A stretch of DNA of 64,000 nucleotides from Gracilariopsis chorda (taxonomy: Eukaryota; Rhodophyta; Florideophyceae; Gracilariales; Gracilariaceae). The notes under the pieces were generated by a model. The model was not told where the DNA came from and made no database searches. It saw nothing but the letters and a program-made list of their open reading frames with translations. Each line of letters starts with the position of its first letter. The stretch's first letter is position 1. Both the position numbers and the translations under genes were made by a program. The stretch is from contig NBIV01000039.1 in assembly GCA_003194525.1 (NCBI GenBank), positions 186,001 through 250,000 on the forward strand, given 5' to 3'. Positions 21,481-31,620 of the stretch are shown in pieces.

Positions 21481-22727
21481 TTGCATGGAAGCAATGTCAA
21501 AGTACATCAAGCTGTGAAACCAGAGCCCACAGAAGACGTTGACATCATTATGGAGCCGGTAGATACTGGTATGGCTGGTGGTGGGAACGAACGTGCTGAG
21601 CGTGTGGAAGGTGGTGATCAGGGTGAGTTGGAAGAAGTGGAAGAGATAGAGTTGGTAGAGGATGCGGAAAGTGGTACTGCGGAACGTGGTACTGCACCAA
21701 AGGCCACTGAAGGACTGCAAACAACAGCTTTGTCACAGAACGTATCGTATGATGTCGAAGGCATGGGGATTCGTGCACCACCGTACCCTATGAATTTGGA
21801 TGATGTGATAGCTTACAAGTATTGTGAGAAGGAGATGTCCCGCAGCTTCCGTCTTCACAACTGCAAGTTCGAAATTCTCATCGAAGTTGACGACAACAAG
21901 TCTGGCGAAAGCGAGGTATCTATTGAAGGAAGGGTACAGTTCCTAGTTTCCGACCCGCCATATGGGACTCGTTCTGAGCGTCGTTTGGAGAACAGCCAAC
22001 ACGATATTTTGACAGAGAAGGGCATTAGCAGGTCAGCGAAGAGGTCGTCAAAGTTTCTATGTCCTGGTGGACATATTATACAGTTCTGCTCATGGGATCA
22101 GGTACCGTTGTGGCGGGATGTGCTACGGAAAGTTACCTACATGGATGAAACTGATACGATGCGTTACTCCTTTGTCGTCGACGAAGAGCCCCTCCATTTC
22201 GTACGGTCTTTAGGTAATACGACGGGTAACGTTGGGAGAAGAAGTTGCCGGTTGCACCAGACGACATAATAAGCTGTACATGCTGTTCATTCTGGAGTTC
22301 CTTATGCACAACAGCACCGGATGGTCAACTATGAGAACTTCAATTGTGTTTCTTCACGATACCCAGCGTATCATGCAATCATGGATCAGGTGCCACCGAT
22401 GTACAATAGTGAGATGCTCATGTGGTCTGTGAAAACCCCGGATGGGATTTATACGAGGAAGAGAGTTCGACCAGAACAGAAGTGTAGGGCACTGTTGAAA
22501 CAGCTGATTTGCAGGTTCAGTCAACCAGGAGACCTCGTGGTCGAAATGTTTGCCGGAACGTTCTCGACAGCGATGGCATGCGTGGAACTGCCCAAGCATC
22601 GGAATTTTGTGGGGTGTGAACCGGACAAAGCTTGCTTTGAACACGCCAGGAATGCCGCTATTGTTCGCTTTGCTTCCATAATACGGGAAGGACAAAGGGA
22701 TATTGAGAAGAGCCAGGAGCTTCGAAA
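21481..22727 (+). pseudogene. beta-class DNA amino-methyltransferase domain
   Basis: The motif order is IV then I. Motif IV 'LVSDPPYGTRSE' has DPPY at 21,952-21,963. Motif I is 'VVEMFAGTFSTAMAC' at about 22,537-22,580, followed by 'FVGCEPDKACFEHAR', which fits the 'F.G.e.d..y...a..R' ribose-binding strand. A DPPY catalytic motif placed before FxGxG defines beta-class N6-adenine or N4-cytosine methyltransferases (established knowledge). The second Gly of FxGxG is Phe here, which is unusual. A leading segment (about 21,700-21,900) precedes the motif IV domain. The reading frame is interrupted by the TAA TAA pair at 22,267-22,272, so this copy is inactive as it stands. Confidence 0.8.
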
Positions 22728-22757
22728 GATGGCCCATTGTGAAAGATGGCCCATTGT
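22724..22757. repeat. 17-bp tandem duplication inside the methyltransferase-SET gene
   Basis: 'gaaagatggcccattgt' occurs twice in direct succession (22,724-22,740 and 22,741-22,757). Because 17 is not a multiple of three, it shifts the methyltransferase frame off the SET frame. The perfect identity of the two units suggests a recent event. Confidence 0.95.
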
Positions 22758-22871
22758 GATTCCTCTGCATTCCCAATGGGACGAAGCAGGCACACCGTGT
22801 TATGGAGGGCTGTCGACTGATTTCCACCGTACCAAATTCTTCCCCCATACCTTTTCAACTTTCTCTCCACT

Positions 22872-23597
22872 TTGTGGCAAAGTGAAATTCTAGGGAAGTT
22901 GGGAAGGAAGAAAGCTATGGATGGATGGCTGAGGGAGCTGCAGGGAAGAATGAATCTGGAGAACATGAAGTCTCTATTGGCAATGGAGGCTGTGCAATAT
23001 GGGTTGGGAGTGGGCAAGTCTACTATTCGTCACGAAAAGGCTGGTGTTGGAGTGTTTGCAACTCGTCGAATTGCTGCAGGCGAGGTAGTGTGCTATTTCT
23101 ACGGGACGTTGGTTTATCATGACCTCTCGAATCAGAAAGAAGTGCACAAGACCTACGGCGAGGGAGTCATGGGTGTGACGAAGGATCGTTTCCGGAAGTA
23201 TGCGGTGTAGATAGAAGTCTACGGTCAACAGTTCCAATCACTTCCAAATCGAAAAAAGCTGACGAATTGGCATGGAAAACAAGCAAACCCCATTTTATGG
23301 GTGGTTCCTGCCCCTTTTTGTATTGCGAGGTATATCAAAGATCCAAAGTACGTGGAAGGTGATAAATAGTTAGATGCCATGGTGGATGGCCTCGTGAAAA
23401 AAAGGGAGGCTAATGTGCGAATGAAACGAACACCGGGAGTGGGGCGAACACCAGGGGGAATAACGGACTACAAACTTATTAAGATGGAGGCGACAGCCAA
23501 CATAGAGCAACGAGAGGAACTCCTCGCCAGATACGGTGATGTTTATGACTGGAAAACCCATTTGAATGTGGAGGATGGAAAGATAGTCATTGACTAG
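22872..23597 (+). pseudogene. SET-domain (lysine methyltransferase-like) C-terminal half
   Basis: The frame carries the SET opening 'GVGVFATRRIAAGEVV' and 'YFYGTLV' at about 23,043-23,115, matching 'G.GvfA...i..Ge...eY.G'. A central 'IARYIKDPKY' block (about 23,325-23,355) takes the place of the 'RfiNHsC' pseudoknot motif. The ending 'EELLARYGDVYDW' (about 23,514-23,550) matches 'gEEL...YG..yw'. Two in-frame TAG codons (23,208 and 23,367) interrupt it. SET enzymes transfer methyl groups to protein lysines, often on histones. The changed central motif leaves the activity uncertain. It is probably fused to the upstream DNA methyltransferase. Confidence 0.75.
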
Positions 23598-23895
23598 TTT
23601 GTTGTTATAAACCTTTGTCCACAGCTTGGCTAAAGGGCGACGTTTATTATTTGAACGGATTTGCAGTCCTAACTTAGGAGAACACCACTTTTTAGTAAGG
23701 ATAGAAGATAAAAAGCGATATAGATGTGACACAGAAACATCCATTTTCGGTACCACGGATGATTGTATTCTCAAGATTTCACAAAAAAACAAAGATTTTT
23801 GTGCGCATTCGGTGGCGAGATTTTCTCGGACATCACACGGCGTGCAACATCCCAGAGCGTCACTCGCCACTTGCGCAAGAGGTTTGAATCCAAGA

Positions 23896-26223
23896 ATGGC
23901 GCCGAAGGGAAAGAAGCGAGGCCCGGCAAGGGGTGGTGCGGCGAGTGCGCCTAAGACGCGGCGAAAGGCTATTGAGGAGCGAACTGCGAGTGGAAGGAAA
24001 GCGAAATCATGTGTTCCCAGGAGCGGATTATCGGGGAGGAGGTCAGGAGAAGGTGCTTCGAAGAGAGAGGAAAGAGGTGGGGCAAAGAACGCCGGATCCG
24101 AGCGCACGACGAGTGAGCGCACGAAGAGTGAGAATTTGAAGGCTGATGCCCATGCGCATGTAGCACGCAGGAGAGATTCGGGTCGGGGACAGCGATCTAT
24201 GCCTGGGTCTGGTGGTGGGGTGGAGGGTAAGAAAGGGTCGGTTGCTAGGAGAAGGGAAGAGGTACCAGATCAGGGAGGGTTGAAAGCAAATACGCAGGTC
24301 GAAGACCAAAATAAAGATGAAGAAATGCCGGAAAGGAAAAAAATGGAAGAGGCAGTTGCGCTGAAGAGATGTGGAGCCCCAAGGGGAAATCAATATGGAG
24401 GAGAGGTAAATGTCCCTTTGGTAGAGAGTGATGGGGACGAAGAGGATCACATTGTGAAGGAGAGATGGAAGAGAGAGAGAATAAAGGAAGGACTGGGACG
24501 CCGCTCTGATTTAAAGGAAGCGCAAGAAGTGGAAGAAGTGGTCAGAGGGACGGATGAAATACAGGAAGCATCGAAAAGCGGAGAACGTACGAGCACCCCG
24601 GTACGGGCGCAAAAGGTGCAAATGGCTCAAGACTTGAAAAGTGATAAAGGAAGCATAACGCCAGGGACTCCGGAAGGAATGCGTGAGAGGAAACGAAGTG
24701 TTCATCGGTCGCCAAGTGAGCCTGCTAAGGAGCGACGGCTGCCTGTCAATATTTTGGGAGATGCAGAGAATGACGACATCGGTGTGATGTGTCGATCTTC
24801 GTTAGTTGAGAGGTTCAATATGTTGAAGGCAAAACTCGGGCAGATCAAAGAGGACCACTGCAGCCTAAAGATGTCGCTGAAGCTGACGCAAGAGGAACTG
24901 AAGAGGATGAGAGAAGAGATGAGCGAGAAGAATTTGCTGATAGATAGCTTACGGGAAGGGATGAAGGTGAGACGAGGGGAGAGAAAGGGATCTGAAGGTG
25001 AAAAGGAATTGCGAGGGCGTAGGAAGTATGTTGTTGATGTGCAAGAGGGTTTTTATGGGTTTGTCAGGGTTGTATATGATAGGTTGTTTTACTATGCGAA
25101 GGTGGAGGTATCGGAGCTTTGTTTTACTTTGGGGGTTGTGGAAAGGAACTGGACGAATCGATGCGAAGTATTGGGGAAGGGAAAAGAGGGGAGTGTGTTT
25201 GTTGTGGGAGGAAAGGCGATTGCACCTCGATGTCCGTTTGTGATTGCGTTTGAGATGAGGTCATACACGCTTTCGTCGCGAGGAGGAAGTAATGAACTAT
25301 TGAAGTACTTGGTTGGCGTTGAGATTGAGGGGGAGAGATGGGAGTCGATTCGTGAAGCGGGTAGGAAGGATCAATGCGTGCGGGAGTTTGTTGCGGACAG
25401 TTGTTTGAGGGAAAGTATGAAGCAGAAGTTGAGTGATGTGATTGGGGTTCGGAAGCGTGTGGCACGGGACAAAATGTTTTCGTTGCTTGGATATGACTTG
25501 ATAGCCAGACGTGTGAGATCGCGAAAGGGGACGGAGCTATATATTGAGTTGAAGAAGCAGTTAGAGGAAGCAAAGACGAAGTTCAAGGGGGATGGGGAGG
25601 CGAAGAGCGGTAGTTTATGTTCCTCAAGGATGAAAACAATCGAAGATCTTACGTATTCTAGATTTCAGGTTGTTGTGTGGCTGAGAGAGTTTAGTGAAGG
25701 GGACATGTACTTCAAGAAAGGGGCTGCGGTGTACGTTTTGGAAGAATTCATGGGATATGAGGTGGGAACGGAAAGGGAGGGAAAGATGGAGTACGTTTAT
25801 GGGACAGTGATGCATTTGGCTCGTTTGGATGCGTGGATCGGATGTGTTTTGACGGCAATGGACACAGATGTGGGGCGTGGAGGAAGACGGCAGTTGTTAT
25901 TTTCTACGTTTTATGTTGTGAATCTTCCGCTCGTGGGAGAGAATATACTTGGTGTGGCGTGGGAGAGGGTGAGAGAGCTACATCATGAAGAATTGGAGAA
26001 TGAATGTTGCGATGATGGTGACCCGCGTTGTATAGCTGGCAATGGGGATACAGAAGTGACGGTATCGCTGTGGATACGTTCAAAGCGGAGGATACACCTG
26101 GCAGTGAAGGATGAATACGTTTTGGAACATATAACGAAACGGCTGGGAGGGGTGCTGGACTGTTATGTTGCTGCGTGTCGGCCAGAAGATGTGTGGATGA
26201 AGAGGTTGGTGAAAGAGAGTTGA
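23896..26223 (+). CDS. Large basic/coiled-coil protein with C-terminal globular domain, function unknown
   Basis: Intact 775-codon frame from ATG 23,896 (the frame is open further upstream but without a better start; 'aagaATGgc' is a fair context). Residues 1-290 are Lys/Arg/Glu-rich and disordered. About residues 300-360 form a coiled coil containing 'SLKLTQEELKRMREEMSEK'. The remaining 400 residues look globular, with a block 'KLSDVIGVRKRVARDKMF' and many aromatic and hydrophobic segments. I recognise no domain. It is the best preserved gene in the element and ends 112 bp from the converging transposase. Its intact state beside broken neighbours suggests it is either younger or more recently selected. 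It could be a DNA-binding partner of the transposase; that is inference. Confidence 0.7.
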   Translation: MAPKGKKRGPARGGAASAPKTRRKAIEERTASGRKAKSCVPRSGLSGRRSGEGASKREERGGAKNAGSERTTSERTKSENLKADAHAHVARRRDSGRGQRSMPGSGGGVEGKKGSVARRREEVPDQGGLKANTQVEDQNKDEEMPERKKMEEAVALKRCGAPRGNQYGGEVNVPLVESDGDEEDHIVKERWKRERIKEGLGRRSDLKEAQEVEEVVRGTDEIQEASKSGERTSTPVRAQKVQMAQDLKSDKGSITPGTPEGMRERKRSVHRSPSEPAKERRLPVNILGDAENDDIGVMCRSSLVERFNMLKAKLGQIKEDHCSLKMSLKLTQEELKRMREEMSEKNLLIDSLREGMKVRRGERKGSEGEKELRGRRKYVVDVQEGFYGFVRVVYDRLFYYAKVEVSELCFTLGVVERNWTNRCEVLGKGKEGSVFVVGGKAIAPRCPFVIAFEMRSYTLSSRGGSNELLKYLVGVEIEGERWESIREAGRKDQCVREFVADSCLRESMKQKLSDVIGVRKRVARDKMFSLLGYDLIARRVRSRKGTELYIELKKQLEEAKTKFKGDGEAKSGSLCSSRMKTIEDLTYSRFQVVVWLREFSEGDMYFKKGAAVYVLEEFMGYEVGTEREGKMEYVYGTVMHLARLDAWIGCVLTAMDTDVGRGGRRQLLFSTFYVVNLPLVGENILGVAWERVRELHHEELENECCDDGDPRCIAGNGDTEVTVSLWIRSKRRIHLAVKDEYVLEHITKRLGGVLDCYVAACRPEDVWMKRLVKES

Positions 26224-26335
26224 GATTTTGGGAGAGGTGAGGCGACGGATCATGTCGAGGCGCAGTGGGAGGAAGGTCTGGGAGGTTATGAAGAACAAGT
26301 TGAAGAAGAATAGTGTTACTGGTGGGACGGGTGGT

Positions 26336-29300
26336 TTACTGATGTGTTGTAGATTGTGGGGCGTAAGGCTTTGAAGAGGGGTCACGACAGAATCGGTTGA
26401 TGTAGAAACGATGGAAATGCCAGTGAAGACGAGGAGTGAATTGCGGGGCGGGGTAGTTTTCTCCAATTACATGGACTGCACGTAGAATGGAGGTGGAAGG
26501 AATGAGGCCGAACCAAGGAGATACGTTGTCGTCGGTGGAAGGTTTGGAGATGGGAACTGGATCGGTGGTGTGGTCCCGCTCGTCATCGGTTGACCACCGA
26601 AGGCAGACGCAGTTGAGGGTGATATTGAAATTGTCATGGGGTGGTACAAGTTCAAGGAATAGTACGAAAGCGAATTCCTTTGTAATTGGGGTGGAAGAGC
26701 TTGAAGAAGGGGAAAGTAGTTTGAAGCGAACTAGGGAAATGAGCTTGGAGACCCATACAGTGGGTGTGGATGGAGAGGAGGAGTTGTTTCCTGCGACAAG
26801 GATATGGGAGAACTTTGGTAATCTGGAAGGTCCGAATGATGGAACGGCGAAGATGCGCGGGAGGAGAGGGACGGAGGGTTTTTGGAGGACGAGTTCGTTT
26901 CGTTCTTGGTTGTAATTTTGTAGTGTTGGGATGTAACCGCCGACGACGTATGCAGAGTTGACGAAGGTGAGACGAGTTTGACGGAGGTTGATGGGTGAGG
27001 GATTTAGCTTGAGATATTCGATGGAAAGGAAGACGAAGGAATGAAGTATGGTGGGACCTAGTTGTGAGATGATGGAGAGCGTGTCTGAGGAGAAGAGTTC
27101 TTGAAGAAATTTTGGACTTGCGTTGGGGGTGGATGCAAGGTACTTTGCGGCTGTGAAGATGTCGTAGAAGGAAAGATGTTTTCCGTCACGTACAAAGGAG
27201 GTTTTGCGTGGTTGCGGTTGAGTTTGAGTTCGAGCATGGGAGGATAGGGAAGGGTCTGCGGAAATTGGATTCCATTCTTTGAAGAGATTGGAGCGGTCAA
27301 TAGCACGGATGGTTCTTGTATGGGCGGTGGCACTTCGCTTGGAAGTTTTGGAGTAATGTGATTTGAAGAGGACGTGGGCGTGCTCGAAGATGCCTGCGTC
27401 GTTGAAGTGGAGACCCCCGTACCGGCGTATGTCTTCGACGATGTGGTCGAGGAGGTGGAACTTGAGGGTGCCGGGGTGACAGAATTGGTAGGGTCCGAGA
27501 ATGGATGCGGCTGTGACTTTGAAGGATCTGATGTGTTTTTCGAGAGATAGGAGGGAAGTTTCTTTCCATTCGGTGGACGAGTTGTATCGCATAGCGGAGA
27601 GAAGGAGGTCTGTGTACTTGGTAAAGGCAGAAGTGTTGGGGGAGGAGTCGGTTTCTTTGCAGCATCTGTCGAATAAGGCGCCGATGAAGGGGAGGAACAT
27701 GTCGAGGGTGCGGTAATCCTTTGCTTCCAGCATTCCTCGTAAGCCTTCTGTGGTGAAAAAAGCCGTTGAGGGCTTGGGAGTTGTCGGTTGTGGAGAAGTC
27801 GTTGTAGCGGCCGGGTGCGGGGAGTTCTTTTCGATGGCGGCGAGGATGGAGTTGGAGTATTTGAGGATTGAGGTGCGGATGGAATGGAAGGAGCGTTTGG
27901 TGTTGTTGGGGCCGACTGTGGTGAAGAGTGATTCGGTGCGAAGTCGTTCGATGGCGATGGCTTTGGTAAGCTTTGAGACGCCGAGGTGGAAGTTTTGAAG
28001 GGGTTCGAAGGCCAAGATGTTGTAAGAGGGGAGAAGGGGAGTGATGTTAAGAATGGCGTAAGATTCGAAGACAGACGGATACTTTGCGAGGGAGAGGGAC
28101 TGGAGGACTCTGGTTGCTTGTAACTTTTCGGTGCGAGCGATTTTTGGCTTGCGGGCAAGCTGGGCTTCGTCGGACTGGCGAAGGAGAGCGGCGTGTTCTC
28201 TGCGTTTGTTTCGAGCCTGGGATTGTGTGCGGAAGTGGATGGGGTTTGTGTCGAGGGAGAGGTGTTCGCGGGGGACGGTACATCTGGGGCAGGGGTGCTG
28301 TGGTCGTTTTCCGTGCGAGATGGCGAGGATGTCTTTTTCCTCTGGAATTTCTGCACAGTAGCGGGAGAGGATGGGGTGGCAGTGGCGGAGTTCACTGTGG
28401 GCGTCACGGAATGAGAAACCGAGGAGGGCGGAAGAGAGGAGTGGGTTGAGGATTGCAGAGATGGTGCGCTGAATGAGGTTCATTCTTGTTTTGCGTGGGA
28501 TGTTGGAGGACGAATGTGGGATGAAGTCTGCGAGGTCGGGGAGGAAGAGGGAGAGAAGGAGGTTGGGAGGTATCCGAGGAGGGTGAGGTTTTCGGAGATA
28601 CACTTTCGGTGGAATGCGTCTGAGAACTTGATAAAGGTGATGTGAAGGGGATATGAGTTGATGGAGGAGCTCTTGAGTGAGGTGGCGGACTTATCGGAGT
28701 ATAACTGGACGAGACCGACGAAAGATTCCATACCGGTGGTTTCGGGGGTGTGCCAGACGATGTCATTGATGTGGCACTGCATGATGGCTTGTTTGAAGGC
28801 AGGAACGACTTTGTTTCCAAAGGCTGCAGCCACAGGATGGGCGAAGGCAGGGTTGTTGCTTCAGGACGTCTGTGGCGCGTTTTTGGAAGAGGGTTACGTA
28901 CAAGGAGTTGTGCTCGTCGGTGAGTGTGAGAGGGGAGAGTCCGGTGGAGCTGATGCGTTCTTTGAGGAGGTGTTCTTGGAGTGCGAGGCACTGCTTTGCG
29001 GGGTAGATGGATTTCTGGAAGGCTGACTTGGAGAAGTCAGGGTAGTTGAGAAGGGAGATGAGTTCGTTGGCTTTGCGTGTGCTGAAGGAGGAAGCGATGG
29101 AGGAGATGAAGAGGACGATTTGCTCGAGATGGGCGTTGTTGAGGAGAAGGGAGGGGGATTGGGACGACGTATGAGGAGGTGGGTTTGAGGAGGAGACTGA
29201 ATAGAGGGCGAGACTTGCCATGTGGTGTGCGTCTTGTGTTTGGAGGGAAAGAGAGGCCTGTTGGATGTGATAGGGTTCATCTTCGGCGAGGGGGACGTTT

Positions 29301-29518
29301 TCGGAGGGGTGGTGTGAGGGAGTGGGAGGAGGAATGGTGGAGAGGTTTGGAACGGATTTTCGTCGCTTGGTCCTTGGAGGGAACTGGACGGGAGCGTTGG
29401 CGGAGGAGGAAGGGTATTTGTCAGGGGTGAGTCGATGAGGGCACCTGCGTTGGTGGTTCTGGGGAGAGAACGCGGTGTGGCCATAGAAGGTGCAACGGGG
29501 ATGGCAACGGGGTATCAT
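26336..29518 (-). pseudogene. Plavaka/CACTA-like (KDZ-related) transposase
   Basis: About 1,060 codons from ATG 29,518 to TAA 26,336. The N-terminus has Cys/His spacing (RCHPRC...HQRRC) like the zinc finger of Plavaka-type transposases. The catalytic core follows: 'DIVWHTPETTG..SFVGLVQLYSDK' (first Asp at about 28,694), 'SINSYPLHITF', 'YCAEIPEEKDIL', 'PCPRC', 'FEPLQNFHLGVSK', and 'KFHLLDHIVEDIRRYGG' with 'AGIFEHAHVLFKSHY' (catalytic Glu at about 27,384). This string of motifs is the D-(D)-E RNase H transposase pattern of the CACTA/KDZ group. The middle part (about 28,560-28,840) lies in another frame than both ends, so two compensating frame changes interrupt it. It is the rightmost gene, reading inward from the right end. 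Confidence 0.8.
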
Positions 29519-30740
29519 GTCGGGGGAAGGAGAACGGAGAACGGGATGCTTGGAAACAGAGAAGGGAGGGTGGTGGCGGAGTGGGATATCGGGGAGTGTA
29601 ATATTATGACGCACGTAGATGAGGTGGTGCACGTGATGCAGAGCGTCTTTTCATAGGGCGTGGGGTAGAGCATGCGATGCAGGGAGCAGGTCGGGCAACG
29701 GGTGATAGAAAGCCAAAGCTATTTGGTTATGTAAAAGCTATGTATCTATTCTATCTATTCCATCTATTCTATTCTGCTATTTGAAGCGGCACTCGCTCAG
29801 GACCAGTAAGATTTGGATTCCACGTGCACCTGAGAGGGTAGGTATTAGTGTAGTCTGGCGCTAGTTTTACCTCCAAAGAAACTGGGAAATGTCTAGTATA
29901 CTACTAGTCTTTTGTCCCAGGCAAACTAGCTCTGTGCTATGTATGGAATTATTTTGAGAAATTTGATTCATTCAAAATTGGGTTTGAAGAGTCGTTATTC
30001 GTTCATTTTAATTCTTTGCCTTTTGAATGCCAAACTAGCATAACGAGAACACCGACGAGATACCAATTCGGCTTTGAGGTCAGGTAGACATGTCAAATAG
30101 GTAACCGATCTCTTCAGGAGATCGGTTAGAATAAAAATTGGAAAAGTACAAACGTTAAAACTGATGCTGGATCCAACTATACTCAAAGAAAGTTCGAATA
30201 GTAACTAAATCTAACATTTGCGTACTTTGAACTCCTTAGCTTAGCAGTGGTTCTCAGGGGAAAGGGCCTGTGGAAGTAAGTATTGGCTCAGCACAATTCA
30301 TAAATCGCCTCCCTTTCCGCAATGGTTTCTTTACGAATGGCTTCAGGCATGTACTTAGTGCAGTCACATGACCGGGCCGTGGAAAGACAAATATAACATG
30401 TCTGATTGTACTTCGCTTTGAGGTCATTTCTGGGGGTAGTTGGAGAATTATTGGGTATCATTGGGAGCGATGGGATGGTTGTTCTTGACGAAAAGGCCGA
30501 TTGTGCTCCTGACGGGGCTAAAGAGAGACTAACCGCAAGGGCGTGTGCGTTGTTCGAAATCCGTAAGTCTGAAACCATTTATGATGGAGACTCTACCATA
30601 TAGGCCTGAGATCTTCTCGTCAGGGATCTCTTGTGGCCGCTGGTATCTTTCTAACCCTTCCGACGGGACTTCCTGCAGGACTTGCCATATCATCGGGCAT
30701 ACGTCACCAGTTGATATCGCGTGAGGTCCAGGTGGGCAGT
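29519..30740. other. Right end of the giant element and flank; no gene
   Basis: Holds the transposase leader, a short 'tctat'-type simple repeat at 29,742-29,775 and the candidate right terminus at 29,846-29,850. Beyond about 29,860 the DNA is decayed. Minus-strand frames at 30,288-30,762 may correspond to the antisense frames that precede the other LTR-like repeat near 40.8 kb, but the match is weak. Confidence 0.4.
29742..29775. repeat. TATTC/CTATTC-type simple repeat
   Basis: Imperfect runs of 'tatctattctatctattc' in the sub-terminal part of the giant element. Confidence 0.8.
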
Positions 30741-30744
30741 GGAC

Positions 30745-31620
30745 AGCAATGCGTATGCGCATGATCTCTAGATGAAGTGAATCTTGAATGATTCAGTACG
30801 GATGTGACATTGGTTCAGCCCAGGTATGAGTGGCCCTTGGAATTTTAGGCGGAACTCGATATGAATTTTAGGCGGTATTTTTGGAAACTTCGTGGGTTAT
30901 TTCTATGGTATTTGGAATTGGAGGACGCGTGGAACGCCTAATGACCTAATTAATGACTGGTATGAATCAAAAATGTCGTGTTTTGCCATGGATGGTCATG
31001 CCTCTCAGTGAAAGAGACGTGTGGACCATACGTGTGGCCCACGACAGTAATATGTTTCTTAGTTTTGGTAAGACCCTATAGTTCTTAAGAGAGGACGGCC
31101 CTGCTATTTCAACCTGAAGTAAAGTCAAGCTCTAATTGGGCTCTGAGTTTATCCCCTGCGCAAATTGAACAACTCATCCTGGGATCTCAACGCGTCCGGC
31201 TTCAGTATACTTACCCTCACATTATGAAATAGACCCTATGATCTTCCTTACCCCGTAGGTTCGCCAAGTGTCAACTGTTATTACTCTTTTGGCTACTTTG
31301 GTATTTGTTCGACTGACTACTACGCAGTGTTCTGCACAAGCAACACCTTCACCGTCGGCAGTGTTTCCGCTTTCCGCACGACTCGCCGGATTCTACCTTT
31401 CTCCTGAGTTGTTTTCCTTCATTTCCTCTTTTTCCTGGGATTTTTCGTGGACTGGAACACCACCTACATGGACCTGTGCACTACGTCCACCTTCTGGTAG
31501 CCCGATGCTTGGTAACACCTCCGTCGGTATAGCAAGAAGGCACTTCGGTTCTAAACTCGAACATCGCGTGGAACGGATGGCTCTTTCACCGAACCTACCT
31601 CAAGAGAACATGGCAGCGAA
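30745..31620 (+). repeat. LTR-like direct repeat of fossil A, upstream copy
   Basis: Aligns with 40,960-41,265 and then with 42,065-42,640. Shared blocks include 'agcaatgcgtatg', 'gtatttttggaa', 'cgcacgactcgcc'-type and 'cttggtaacacctccg'. Divergence is substantial, indicating age. Exact ends are not resolved. Confidence 0.65.

Larger units (their letters stand above)
20428..23597 (+). pseudogene. DNA methyltransferase-SET fusion gene (interrupted)
   Basis: One frame runs from ATG 20,428 through a region of unknown function (about 20,428-21,600, with a basic KRKR cluster), an acidic linker and a beta-class DNA methyltransferase. It then enters a SET domain in a frame shifted by a 17-bp tandem duplication at 22,724-22,757. 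Omitting one 17-bp unit, the methyltransferase frame leads directly into the SET frame, so the two domains were most likely one protein of about 1,050 residues. Premature in-frame stops lie at 21,163 (TAA), 21,325 (TAG), 22,267 and 22,270 (TAA TAA), 22,818 (TGA), 23,208 (TAG) and 23,367 (TAG). The normal end is TAG at 23,595-23,597. It is divergent from the ParB-oxygenase gene. Confidence 0.75.
14055..29850. mobile_element. Giant cargo-carrying DNA transposon (Plavaka/CACTA-like)
   Basis: A block of much better preserved coding sequence sits between decayed retroelement DNA. It holds a Plavaka/CACTA-like transposase on the right (minus), a divergent ParB-oxygenase / DNA methyltransferase-SET pair in the middle, an unknown 775-aa protein (plus) and a small coiled-coil protein on the left (minus). 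The ends are not proven. Candidate termini are CACTAAAAGCTAG at 14,055 and, on the minus strand, CACTAATACCTAC ending at 29,850. They share 10 of 13 bases and start with CACTA, but no matching target-site duplication is seen. The copy is inactive: transposase and both large cargo genes are interrupted. Confidence 0.6.

Noticed and set aside
21481-22269. Polinton or giant-virus origin for the methyltransferase cassette
   Set aside because: No capsid, packaging ATPase or protein-primed polymerase is visible. The only mobility gene is a CACTA/KDZ-type transposase.
20428-23597. A variant genetic code with UAA/UAG read as Gln, suggested by the many in-frame UAR codons including TAA TAA
   Set aside because: In-frame TGA codons (22,818 and 17,047) and true frame changes occur in the same genes, and intact genes end at ordinary stops. 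Decay explains all of it.
27058-28407. 449-codon Ser/Thr/Pro-rich minus-strand frame
   Set aside because: It is an alternative-frame shadow of the transposase on the same strand, with low-complexity composition and no motif.
26487-29656. Several plus-strand Gly/Arg/Val-rich frames opposite the transposase
   Set aside because: They are antisense shadows of the biased codon use of the transposase.
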